6,051 nucleotides of DNA, taken from assembly GCA_964425105.1 (NCBI GenBank), contig CAYRLE010000109.1, forward strand, positions 1 to 6,051, in the 5' to 3' direction. The notes below the pieces were generated by a model. The model was not told the origin of the DNA. It made no database searches and saw only the letters and a list, made by a program, of their open reading frames with translations. Both the position numbers and the translations under genes were made by a program. Source of the DNA: S012-109 sp964425105. GTDB taxonomy: Bacteria; Pseudomonadota; Gammaproteobacteria; SZUA-140. Positions 1 through 6,010 of this stretch are shown here, one piece after another (position 1 is the stretch's first letter; every line of letters begins with the position of its first letter).

Positions 1-1
1 A

Positions 2-259
2 GGGATCTATGTCCAGGTCAACGCCGGGGCTATCCGCTCACTGCCGCAGGGCAAGATCCGCGCGGCGCTCGGCATTACATCTCACGGCGGCCCCGGCAGG
101 GGTCAGGGCCGCCGCGCGGACGACGGCGCGACCGGACTCCAGCGCAAGCAGGTCCGGCTGGACCAGCAGACTATCGATGCCATGACCGCCATCGGTGGCG
201 GCAATCTATCGCTAGGTATCCGTGAGGCCGCAAGAAAGATCCGCAAAGAACCACTTTGA
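2..259 (+). CDS. 3' end of a small protein with a ribbon-helix-helix-like C-terminus (partial)
   Basis: This reading frame is open from the window edge to TGA at 257-259 and gives 85 residues. The 5' end lies outside the window, and no ATG or convincing start occurs in frame. Residues 14-45 are rich in Gly and Arg and look like a flexible basic linker. Residues 49-80 read as a short strand (KQVRLD), a helix (QQTIDAMTAIG), a tight turn (GGN) and a second helix (LSLGIREAARKI). That order matches ribbon-helix-helix DNA-binding domains of the Arc/MetJ type. The GGGNLSLGIREAAR ending also resembles short uncharacterised phage and bacterial proteins I have seen, but I cannot name a family. The gene ends inside the -35 box of the promoter that follows, so it could regulate that promoter; this is inference from position and fold guess only. 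Coding status is fairly sure, because the protein-like composition is in this frame only; function is unsure. Confidence 0.65.
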   Translation, partial: GIYVQVNAGAIRSLPQGKIRAALGITSHGGPGRGQGRRADDGATGLQRKQVRLDQQTIDAMTAIGGGNLSLGIREAARKIRKEPL

Positions 260-293
260 CAAGCCACCAATCCTGTCCTAGAATTGCTACAAT
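256..293 (+). promoter_or_regulatory. Strong sigma70-type promoter, candidate late promoter
   Basis: The -35 box TTGACA (256-261) matches consensus exactly. A 17-bp spacer leads to the -10 box TAGAAT (279-284), which differs from TATAAT by one base. Transcription would start near 291. The upstream gene's stop codon (257-259) lies within the -35 box. A second -10-like element, TACAAT (288-293), is preceded by TG one base away (TGCTACAAT, 285-293), an extended -10. It has no good -35 of its own at the usual distance. It could be an alternative promoter or a sigma-dependent pause element. This is the only strong promoter I recognise in the window, and it lies upstream of the packaging operon. 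Confidence 0.75.
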
Positions 294-381
294 GAGACAA
301 TTTATCACTGGAGCGTATTGAATCTATGCGATGTCAGTCACGAACAACCCAACAGCCCGGCTACCCGCCGGGCTTTTTTTT
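291..381 (+). ncRNA. Candidate short leader RNA (about 90 nt)
   Basis: A transcript started near 291 from the promoter at 256-284 would end at the T-run at 374-381, giving an RNA of about 90 nt. No convincing gene lies within it: the only in-frame start that spans it is a TTG at 318 with no ribosome site, and that frame would have to read through the terminator hairpin. The layout matches the short terminated RNA made from the lambda late promoter pR' when the antiterminator Q is absent. It could also be a stand-alone small RNA or simply an untranslated leader. The RNA is predicted from its two ends only; I recognise no known RNA family. Confidence 0.45.
354..381 (+). terminator. Intrinsic (rho-independent) terminator
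   Basis: AGCCCGGC (354-361) and GCCGGGCT (367-374) form a perfect 8-bp, GC-rich stem with a 5-nt loop (TACCC). It is followed directly by eight T residues (374-381, the first also closing the stem). It sits between the promoter at 256-293 and the first late gene at 396, so it should stop most transcription into the packaging genes unless polymerase is modified or the stem is prevented from forming. Confidence 0.88.
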
Positions 382-395
382 GCCCGGAAATCGGT

Positions 396-701
396 ATGCC
401 TGAACCACATACAACCGGGGTGCTGGCAGCGGCGTATGCGGCAGGCGGGGCAATAGCCGGCGCTCTGACTGCCGCATTCGGTATCGGCAAGAAGGCTCAA
501 AAGATGCAGGGAGAAATCGCCTCAGCCAGTGAGAGCGCAACAAAAAACGCTAGTGAGCTCCAGACGATGAAGCTGGATTACGCGCGGCGCGCGGATCTTG
601 ACCGCTTGGAGGACAAGATTACCAAGTCGATCGATACGGGCTTTGGGCGCGTCCACGACAGGATAGACGCCCTGGCTTCGGACATGAAGCGGGGCTCCTG
701 A
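396..701 (+). CDS. Small single-pass membrane protein with helical tail, possible holin-like protein
   Basis: The protein has 101 residues. Residues 8-30 are rich in Ala, Gly, Val, Ile and Leu with no charge and should form one membrane-spanning helix. It ends at the basic GKKAQK. Residues 35-98 are polar, highly charged and helical, with likely coiled-coil character (for example RRADLDRLEDKI). I chose the ATG at 396 because GGAA (386-389) lies 6 nt upstream and the gene then starts just after the terminator. A longer version from TTG at 318 would put the terminator hairpin inside the coding sequence. Phage lysis genes often sit directly before terminase genes, and holins are small membrane proteins with charged tails, so a lysis role is plausible. 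No holin family signature is visible and no endolysin gene is next to it. A small virion or membrane-anchored accessory protein is the alternative. The stop overlaps the terS start (TGATG), suggesting coupled translation. Confidence 0.72.
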   Translation: MPEPHTTGVLAAAYAAGGAIAGALTAAFGIGKKAQKMQGEIASASESATKNASELQTMKLDYARRADLDRLEDKITKSIDTGFGRVHDRIDALASDMKRGS

Positions 702-1255
702 TGGCCATCAAGAAGAAAGTGACAAAAAAGCGGGGGTCGAGCAAGAGGATACAGAGCAAGGTGCGGCCGGCAAAGACCCTGGTGAAGGAGCAGAAGAAAT
801 CAAAGACGTTAGGGAGGCCGACCGAATACCGGAAAGACTTCGACGAAGTTGCCCGAAAAATGTGTCTCCTTGGCGCAACAGACGTGCAACTTGCTGATAT
901 GTTTGGAGTTAATGAGAAAACCATCAATACATGGAAAAACAAGCACCCGTCATTTCTACAGGCCTTAAGGAATGGCAAGGATGTTGCAGATGCGGAGGTG
1001 GCCGAAAGCCTGCACCATAGGGCGACCGGGTACTCGCACCCGGAGGACAAGATTTTCCTGTTCGAGGGTTCACCGGTCATTGTCCCAACCATCAAACACT
1101 ACCCCCCGGATACCGCGGCCTGCATCATCTGGTTGAAGAACCGCAAGTCCGAGTACTGGCGTGACAAGCATGAACTGGAGCCCGGGGAGGAAATGGCCAA
1201 GTTCTTTGCACAGATAGCCGGCAAGCGTGATGTCGAACCCCCAGGCGCCGGCTGA
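701..1255 (+). CDS. terS: Terminase small subunit (DNA-recognition subunit)
   Basis: This 184-residue protein would bind the packaging start site on concatemeric phage DNA and bring in the large subunit. A very basic tail comes first (residues 1-37, 15 of them Lys or Arg). The common small-terminase opening GRPTEY follows at 38-43, then a helix-turn-helix at about 58-80 (GATDVQLADMFGVNEKTINTW). Residues 85-150 are the typical oligomerisation part, including ALRNGKDVADAEVAESLHHRATGY and the later PPDTAACIIWLKNR. This pattern is well known from small terminases of tailed phages, and the position directly before the large subunit supports it. The start ATG shares its A with the upstream TGA (699-701), with only weak ribosome-site similarity, so translation probably depends on coupling. 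The 3' end overlaps terL by 26 nt. The basic tail is longer than I would expect and may add non-specific DNA binding. Confidence 0.92.
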   Translation: MAIKKKVTKKRGSSKRIQSKVRPAKTLVKEQKKSKTLGRPTEYRKDFDEVARKMCLLGATDVQLADMFGVNEKTINTWKNKHPSFLQALRNGKDVADAEVAESLHHRATGYSHPEDKIFLFEGSPVIVPTIKHYPPDTAACIIWLKNRKSEYWRDKHELEPGEEMAKFFAQIAGKRDVEPPGAG

Positions 1256-2792
1256 TATAGCCCATGAAGCCTGGTGCGACTGGTTACGCGAGGCACTGAC
1301 AGCAAATCCTGATCTATTGGCCGATCGGCGCTGGCGTATCGAAAACCTGTACTGGATACAGAATGAGGAAGGCAAGGAAGTCCTTTTCAAACTGAGACCG
1401 GTGCAGCGCGAATACTACGAATCCATGTGGTACTGCAATATTGTCCTGAAGTCCCGGCAGCATGGGTTCAGCACCCTGATCCTGATATATGCCCTGGATG
1501 CCTGCTTCTGGAACGAAAATTACGCTGCCGGCGTGATTGCCCATACCCGTGATGATGTGAAGAAACTGTTTCGGAACAAGATCCGGTTCCCTTATCGAAA
1601 ACTGCCTGGCTGGGTCCGTTCCATGAATCCGGCATCACAGGACACCACCAATGAACTGGTGTTCAAGAGCGGCTCATCGATCGGGGTCGGCACGTCGATG
1701 CGGTCAGGCACCCTGCAGCTCCTGCATGTATCCGAGCACGGGAAAATTTGCGCGAAGTTCCCGGACAAGGCCCAGGAAATACGTTCCGGCGCGCTGAACA
1801 CGGTGCATCCAGGGCAGATCCTCATCATAGAATCGACTGCAGAGGGTCGCCGCGGCGATTTCTACGAGTACACCATGGAAGCCAAGCGTAACTATGACGC
1901 TGGCAAGGAACTCTCAAAGCTGGATTTCAGGTACTTCTTTTATCCCTGGTGGCGTGATCCGAAGAACGTCATCGACCCGCGCACCATCACTATCACGGAT
2001 GAGCACAGGAAATATTTCAAGGAGCTGCGGGAGGAACACGGCATAAAGTTGACCCCGGGCCAGAAAGCCTGGTGGGTGGCCAAGGAGAAGGTCCAGCGGG
2101 ATCTCATGTACCGGGAGCACCCATCGACGCCAGAGGAGGCTTTTTGGGCCTCGACCGAGGGGACGTACTTCGGCCAAGAGATGCTCAGGGCCAGGCGCGA
2201 AGGGCGGATCATGAAACATATCCCTCTGGTGCCCAGCATTCCTGTGGATACGTGTTGGGACTTGGGGAAGAACGACGAAGGGGCAATATGGCTGCATCAG
2301 TACGTGCATTTTCAGCACCGCATGATCGGCTACTACGAAAATTCGGGGCGCGGGCTGGGGCATTACTGGGAATGGCTGCAGGAGTGGCGGGAGAAGCACG
2401 GAGGCTCTTTTGGTAGACACTTCATGCCACATGACATCGAGGTGTCTGATCTGACGCAGGAGGGTATGGAGACCCGTAGGGACATGCTGGAGGCGCTGGG
2501 CATGACCAATATCGTCACGGTGCCACGGGTGCCGAATGCCATGGACGGAATAGAGGCCAGCCGGGCACTGCTGCCGGAGTGCTATTTCTCCGAGGAAGGA
2601 TGCGGCATAGGCATTGTCCACATGGAATCCTACCAGCGCCGCTTCAATGAGCGCACGGAGTCCTACGAGGACATCCCGCTGCATGACCAGGCTAGTAATG
2701 GTGCCGATGCCTTCCGTCAGCTCGCCCAGGGATGGAAACCAGAGATCGCATACAGGGCCAGCAAGAAGAACCGCAACTGGCGCTGCGCTTAA
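1230..2792 (+). CDS. terL: Terminase large subunit (packaging ATPase and nuclease)
   Basis: This 520-residue protein is the motor that cuts concatemeric DNA and drives it through the portal into the prohead using ATP. The N-terminal ATPase shows the adenine-contact Gln in LRPVQREYY (about 59), the Walker A variant KSRQHGFST (74-82), a Walker B segment LLHVSE with catalytic Glu (about 169), and a coupling motif ILIIEST (197-203). The C-terminal RNase H-fold nuclease has likely metal-binding acids at CWDLG (Asp 344), MPHD (Asp 402) and in the HDQASNGADAF segment (Asp 486 or 493). Length is normal for the family, and all motifs are present, so it should be active. ATG at 1230 is preferred; GTG at 1227 directly before it is possible and adds one residue. 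No good ribosome site is visible, so translation is probably coupled to terS, which it overlaps. The stop is TAA at 2790-2792. Confidence 0.96.
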   Translation: MSNPQAPADIAHEAWCDWLREALTANPDLLADRRWRIENLYWIQNEEGKEVLFKLRPVQREYYESMWYCNIVLKSRQHGFSTLILIYALDACFWNENYAAGVIAHTRDDVKKLFRNKIRFPYRKLPGWVRSMNPASQDTTNELVFKSGSSIGVGTSMRSGTLQLLHVSEHGKICAKFPDKAQEIRSGALNTVHPGQILIIESTAEGRRGDFYEYTMEAKRNYDAGKELSKLDFRYFFYPWWRDPKNVIDPRTITITDEHRKYFKELREEHGIKLTPGQKAWWVAKEKVQRDLMYREHPSTPEEAFWASTEGTYFGQEMLRARREGRIMKHIPLVPSIPVDTCWDLGKNDEGAIWLHQYVHFQHRMIGYYENSGRGLGHYWEWLQEWREKHGGSFGRHFMPHDIEVSDLTQEGMETRRDMLEALGMTNIVTVPRVPNAMDGIEASRALLPECYFSEEGCGIGIVHMESYQRRFNERTESYEDIPLHDQASNGADAFRQLAQGWKPEIAYRASKKNRNWRCA

Positions 2793-2803
2793 ACCAATCC
2801 AAC

Positions 2804-2810
2804 GAGGTGA
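2804..2810 (+). promoter_or_regulatory. Strong ribosome binding site for the gene at 2814
   Basis: GAGGTGA (2804-2810) is close to the ideal Shine-Dalgarno sequence. The GAGG core ends 6 nt before the ATG at 2814. It lies in the 21-nt gap after terL and is the best ribosome site in the window. The upstream genes lack one of similar quality, so the 139-residue protein may be made in greater amount than the terminase subunits. Confidence 0.8.
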
Positions 2811-2813
2811 CAA

Positions 2814-3233
2814 ATGGCTGATTTGTTGAGAAATCAGGGTATGTACTTGCGCGATAAAGGCGAGTTCAAGACCTTCATCTCATATTTTGACGATGAGGAC
2901 GGCAGCAAAGAGCCGATACTGTGTGTCGTCAATCGGAAATCCAGGATAGATGCCAAAAAACTGTGTGGGATTGCGCTGTCGGCGGCCCATAAGTACGTCA
3001 GCGAGACCTATTTGATCCAGCAGGCGCAGATTTTCGCCCGGATGCTGGGCCACGATAGCTGGTATGCCACCCGGCAGATCGCAGATGCCATCATGGATGG
3101 TCTCGATGATTTGGTCATGGCCGCTGAATATGAGCTGGTTGAGGACCAGCGTCACCCCGAGCCGAAGAAGGCCAAGGGTGAGGTTGAGATACGGGTCAAT
3201 GGTGACACTGTGGCCGAAGCGGTCGTGCACTGA
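2814..3233 (+). CDS. Conserved-looking phage protein of unknown function between terL and portal
   Basis: I do not recognise this 139-residue protein. The N-terminal 40 residues look like mixed strand and helix (FKTFISYFDDEDG, EPILCVVNRK). Residues 45-108 look strongly helical (IDAKKLCGIALSAAHKYVSE, then LIQQAQIFARMLGHDSWYATRQIADAIMDGL). A basic, proline-containing linker at 115-122 (PEPKKAKG) joins a short C-terminal strand-like segment (EVEIRVNGDTVAEAVVH). There is no signal peptide or membrane segment, so it should be soluble. It has a strong ribosome site, and its TGA shares a base with the portal ATG (TGATG, 3231-3235), so portal translation is probably coupled to it. The position suggests a role in head assembly, packaging or portal handling, but that is guilt by association only. 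Confidence 0.85.
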   Translation: MADLLRNQGMYLRDKGEFKTFISYFDDEDGSKEPILCVVNRKSRIDAKKLCGIALSAAHKYVSETYLIQQAQIFARMLGHDSWYATRQIADAIMDGLDDLVMAAEYELVEDQRHPEPKKAKGEVEIRVNGDTVAEAVVH

Positions 3234-6004
3234 TGGGGATTGAGAATGTACAGGTCATCCCGACCTATACCCCACAGGAATTCGATTCGCTGACCCTGGA
3301 GCCCGATGAGAAACAACACCCGCTGGACTCCCTGGAGGCCATCAAGGTCATGCGGCAGTTGGAGGACTGGTGGTATCAGGCGAGGTTCGTCCAGTCGGAT
3401 GGGCGTTATGAGATGGCCCTGGATGAGGATTTTTATGACGGGCTGCAATGGTCTGATGAAGACAAGCAGGTACTGGACGAACGAGGCCAGGCGCCGCTGG
3501 TGTTCAACGAGATCAAGCGGGTATGCGACTGGATAGCCGGGACAGAGCGCCGGTCACGCATTGACTTCAATGTCGTGCCACGTGGCAGTGAGGACGAAAA
3601 GAGCGCCCGGGCCAAAACCAAACTGCTGAAATATCTGTCAGATGTGAATCGGACGCCATTTCACCGGTCACGGGCGTTCGAGGACGCATCACGCATCGGG
3701 CTGGGCTGGCTGGAAGACGGCATCCGCGCAGATCCCATTGATGAGCTGATCTACTCTCGTTACCAGTCGTGGCGGAACATGTGGTACGACCACCTGGGGC
3801 TGGAAGCCGACACCACCGACTGGCGCTATGTCTTCCGTGACAAGTGGCTGGATCTGGACGTGGCTGAATCCTATTTCCCGGACCGCGCCGACATCATCAA
3901 GGCCGCATCAAAGGCCCATGATTTGTATGGCGGCACTGATGATGACGAGTTCTTTTCATCGCAACTGTACTATTCGACTGACCGAAATGGCCGGCCGCTG
4001 GGCAAGCGCACCTATATCGAAGACGCGAGCTGGACGACCCGTAACCGGCGAGCCAGGGCGCGGCTGGTGGAGTGCTGGTTCCGCAGGCCGGTACGTGGGC
4101 AGTATGTGGTCCCGGAAGACAGCCGGTACGCTCATCTGGGCGGCAGGTATGATCCAGAAGACCCAAGACAAGGGAAGATCTTGGATGAAGGCCGCGCCAG
4201 CATGTATGACGGCGTGCGGATGCAGGTCTGGTTGGCCATCTTCATAGAAGATCACCTGCTGCAGCTACAGCCATCGCCGTATCGGCATGACCGGTTCCCG
4301 TTCACCCCAGTATGGGGCTACCGGCGCCAGAGAGATGGTGCCCCATACGGCAAGATCCGCAACATGCGAGATCCACAAGAGGATCTCAACAAGCGCCGCA
4401 GCAAGAGCCAATTCCTGCTTTCAGCAAATCAGATTGTCATGGATGAGGGGGCTGTCGATAATTTGGAGGAATTGCGCGATGAGGCAGCAGATCCGAACGG
4501 CATCATCCGCAAGAGAAAGGGCTTTGAATTGCGCCTGGAGCGGAATATCGCCCTGGCTGACGCCCATGTCCAGCTCGAACAGATAGACCGGAATTACATC
4601 AACTCAGCCGGCGGCGTGACAGCCGAGAACCTGGGAGAGGAAACCAACGCCACTTCCGGGAAAGCGATACAGGCCAGACAGAACGAGGGCGGGGTGGTCA
4701 ATACCCCTCTGTTCGATAATCTGCGTCTCGCAAATCAGCTACAGGGAGAACTGCAGCTCAGTCTGGTAGAGCAATTCATGGATGCCGAGAAGGTGATCCG
4801 CGTTTTGGGTGATGGTGGCAAGGCTGAATTTACCGAGATCAACAAGCCCACTCAGGACGAAGAGGGAAACCCCACTGTTGAGAATGACATCACCGCCACA
4901 AAGGCTGATTTCGTAATCGGCGAAGAGTCCTATCGTGAATCCATCCGGCAGGCTATGCACGATCAACTTATGGAAGTGACCTCGCAAATCGCCCAGGTTG
5001 CCCCAGAGGCCGCAATGCAGTTCCTGGATCTGGTCGTGGATATGTCTGACATCCCCGGGAAACAGGCCCTGGTCGAGCGGATACGCAAGATGACCGGGCA
5101 AGTGGACCCTGATGCCGAAGACACGCCAGAGTCGCAACAAGCCAAGCAACAGGCCGAACAGGATGCGGCCATGCAGAAACAAGTCAACGAAAAGGCCATG
5201 TTGCTGGAACTGGACAGCAAGGAGGCCGAGATAGCCAGGGTCCGCGCTGAGGCCCAGAACATAGCAGCACAGGCGGCGGCATCCATGCAGGCCCTCCAGC
5301 AGGCCGGCAATGGCGATAACGATCAGCAGGCGCAAGCCTATGAGCAGAAGATAGCCGAGATACAGCAGGCCGCAACTCAGCAAATATCTGCCCTGCAGGA
5401 ACAGTTGCAGCAATCGCAGATTGAGGCCAGGAATCAGCTTGAGGAAATCAATGCCAAGCGATTCGAGGCAGAAAAGGGATACGACGCAGAAGTCGCCAAG
5501 GCCCGACTCGATAGCGAGGCCCAGGTCCGTATAGCCGAGATTAATGCGGCGAAGGACGGCGCTGATGACGGTAAGGACCTGCAAGAAGTTCTCGAAACCA
5601 TCGGGCAAAAACTCATGGAAGGAGTGAAAGAAGAGCAGGACAAGGCTATTGCCCGCGTCTCTGAACTGGTCGAGAAGGTTAACCAGGCCCGGGTAGAACC
5701 GGAAGAGCCTATGGCAGTCAATGTCGGCCCATTCAACATCGACACCGCTGGCGGCAAGAAGGCCGTGAAGATGGTCCAGGGCGAAGACGGCTCGTATGCA
5801 CCAGAGCAAATATCGCAAGAAACGCCCGACACTCAGACCGCCGTGCCCAAGAATGCCGCCACCAGAAAAGACCTGAACAGGATACTGGAGAAGCTGGAGA
5901 AGCTGGAGAAGGCGGACAAGGACCGTGACGAAATGAAGAAGAAGGTCTTTGGCCAATTAGAGAAGATGGGCAAATCACAACTTGTGGATGAATTGAAGAG
6001 GTAA
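3233..6004 (+). CDS. P22-type portal protein with a long coiled-coil-like C-terminal extension
   Basis: The portal is the dodecameric ring at one capsid vertex; DNA enters and leaves through it, and the terminase and tail dock on it. Residues 35-620 look like the P22 portal family: EFYDG-like DEDFYDGLQWS near 64-74, APLVFNEIKRVCDWIAGTERRSR near 87-109, then RDPQEDLNKRRSKSQFLL near 379-396 and an NATSGKAIQARQNEG segment near 472-486. Residues 564-620 are helical. From about 621 to 923 there is an extra part: a Gln/Ala/Glu-rich helical stretch (about 634-820), a proline-containing break (VEPEEP, 821-826), a short extended region (about 829-860), and a last charged helix with LEKLEKLEK (885-893). 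At 923 residues it is clearly longer than the 725-residue P22 portal. The start ATG overlaps the previous stop. No frameshift is seen, so the extension belongs to the same frame. Confidence 0.9.
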   Translation: MGIENVQVIPTYTPQEFDSLTLEPDEKQHPLDSLEAIKVMRQLEDWWYQARFVQSDGRYEMALDEDFYDGLQWSDEDKQVLDERGQAPLVFNEIKRVCDWIAGTERRSRIDFNVVPRGSEDEKSARAKTKLLKYLSDVNRTPFHRSRAFEDASRIGLGWLEDGIRADPIDELIYSRYQSWRNMWYDHLGLEADTTDWRYVFRDKWLDLDVAESYFPDRADIIKAASKAHDLYGGTDDDEFFSSQLYYSTDRNGRPLGKRTYIEDASWTTRNRRARARLVECWFRRPVRGQYVVPEDSRYAHLGGRYDPEDPRQGKILDEGRASMYDGVRMQVWLAIFIEDHLLQLQPSPYRHDRFPFTPVWGYRRQRDGAPYGKIRNMRDPQEDLNKRRSKSQFLLSANQIVMDEGAVDNLEELRDEAADPNGIIRKRKGFELRLERNIALADAHVQLEQIDRNYINSAGGVTAENLGEETNATSGKAIQARQNEGGVVNTPLFDNLRLANQLQGELQLSLVEQFMDAEKVIRVLGDGGKAEFTEINKPTQDEEGNPTVENDITATKADFVIGEESYRESIRQAMHDQLMEVTSQIAQVAPEAAMQFLDLVVDMSDIPGKQALVERIRKMTGQVDPDAEDTPESQQAKQQAEQDAAMQKQVNEKAMLLELDSKEAEIARVRAEAQNIAAQAAASMQALQQAGNGDNDQQAQAYEQKIAEIQQAATQQISALQEQLQQSQIEARNQLEEINAKRFEAEKGYDAEVAKARLDSEAQVRIAEINAAKDGADDGKDLQEVLETIGQKLMEGVKEEQDKAIARVSELVEKVNQARVEPEEPMAVNVGPFNIDTAGGKKAVKMVQGEDGSYAPEQISQETPDTQTAVPKNAATRKDLNRILEKLEKLEKADKDRDEMKKKVFGQLEKMGKSQLVDELKR
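5885..5911 (+). repeat. Three perfect tandem copies of a 9-bp unit inside the portal gene
   Basis: CTGGAGAAG occurs three times in direct succession (5885-5893, 5894-5902, 5903-5911). It encodes LEK three times within the last helix of the portal protein. The unit is a multiple of three, so changes in copy number would lengthen or shorten the helix without shifting the frame. Confidence 0.9.
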
Positions 6005-6010
6005 CACACC

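Noticed and set aside
103..300. 65-residue minus-strand frame opposite the upstream gene
   Set aside because: It overlaps both the + strand gene with ribbon-helix-helix-like ending and the promoter, and has a Ser/Arg/Pro-rich composition without protein-like pattern.
318..395. N-terminal extension of the membrane protein from a TTG start at 318
   Set aside because: It has no ribosome site, and its codons run through the terminator hairpin and T-run (354-381), giving ARRAFF-like residues typical of translated terminators. The ATG at 396 with GGAA upstream fits better.
797..811. Possible match to a P22-like pac sequence in terS
   Set aside because: Only a weak, A-rich similarity, not enough to call a packaging site by eye.
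1914..2813. 299-residue open frame on the minus strand opposite terL
   Set aside because: terL shows all ATPase and nuclease motifs on the + strand. The minus frame has no recognisable motif and low-complexity Leu/Pro/Arg content, as expected for an antisense shadow.
4739..5956. 405-residue open frame on the minus strand opposite the portal extension
   Set aside because: It is the antisense of Gln/Glu/Ala-rich codons, which produces the long Leu/Gly-rich string. It has no domain or convincing ribosome site, while the + strand portal frame is continuous.
5093..6001. Portal extension as a separate gene or a fusion caused by sequencing error
   Set aside because: The frame is continuous, codon use does not visibly change, and there is no internal ATG with a good ribosome site at the boundary. 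A single long protein is the simplest reading.
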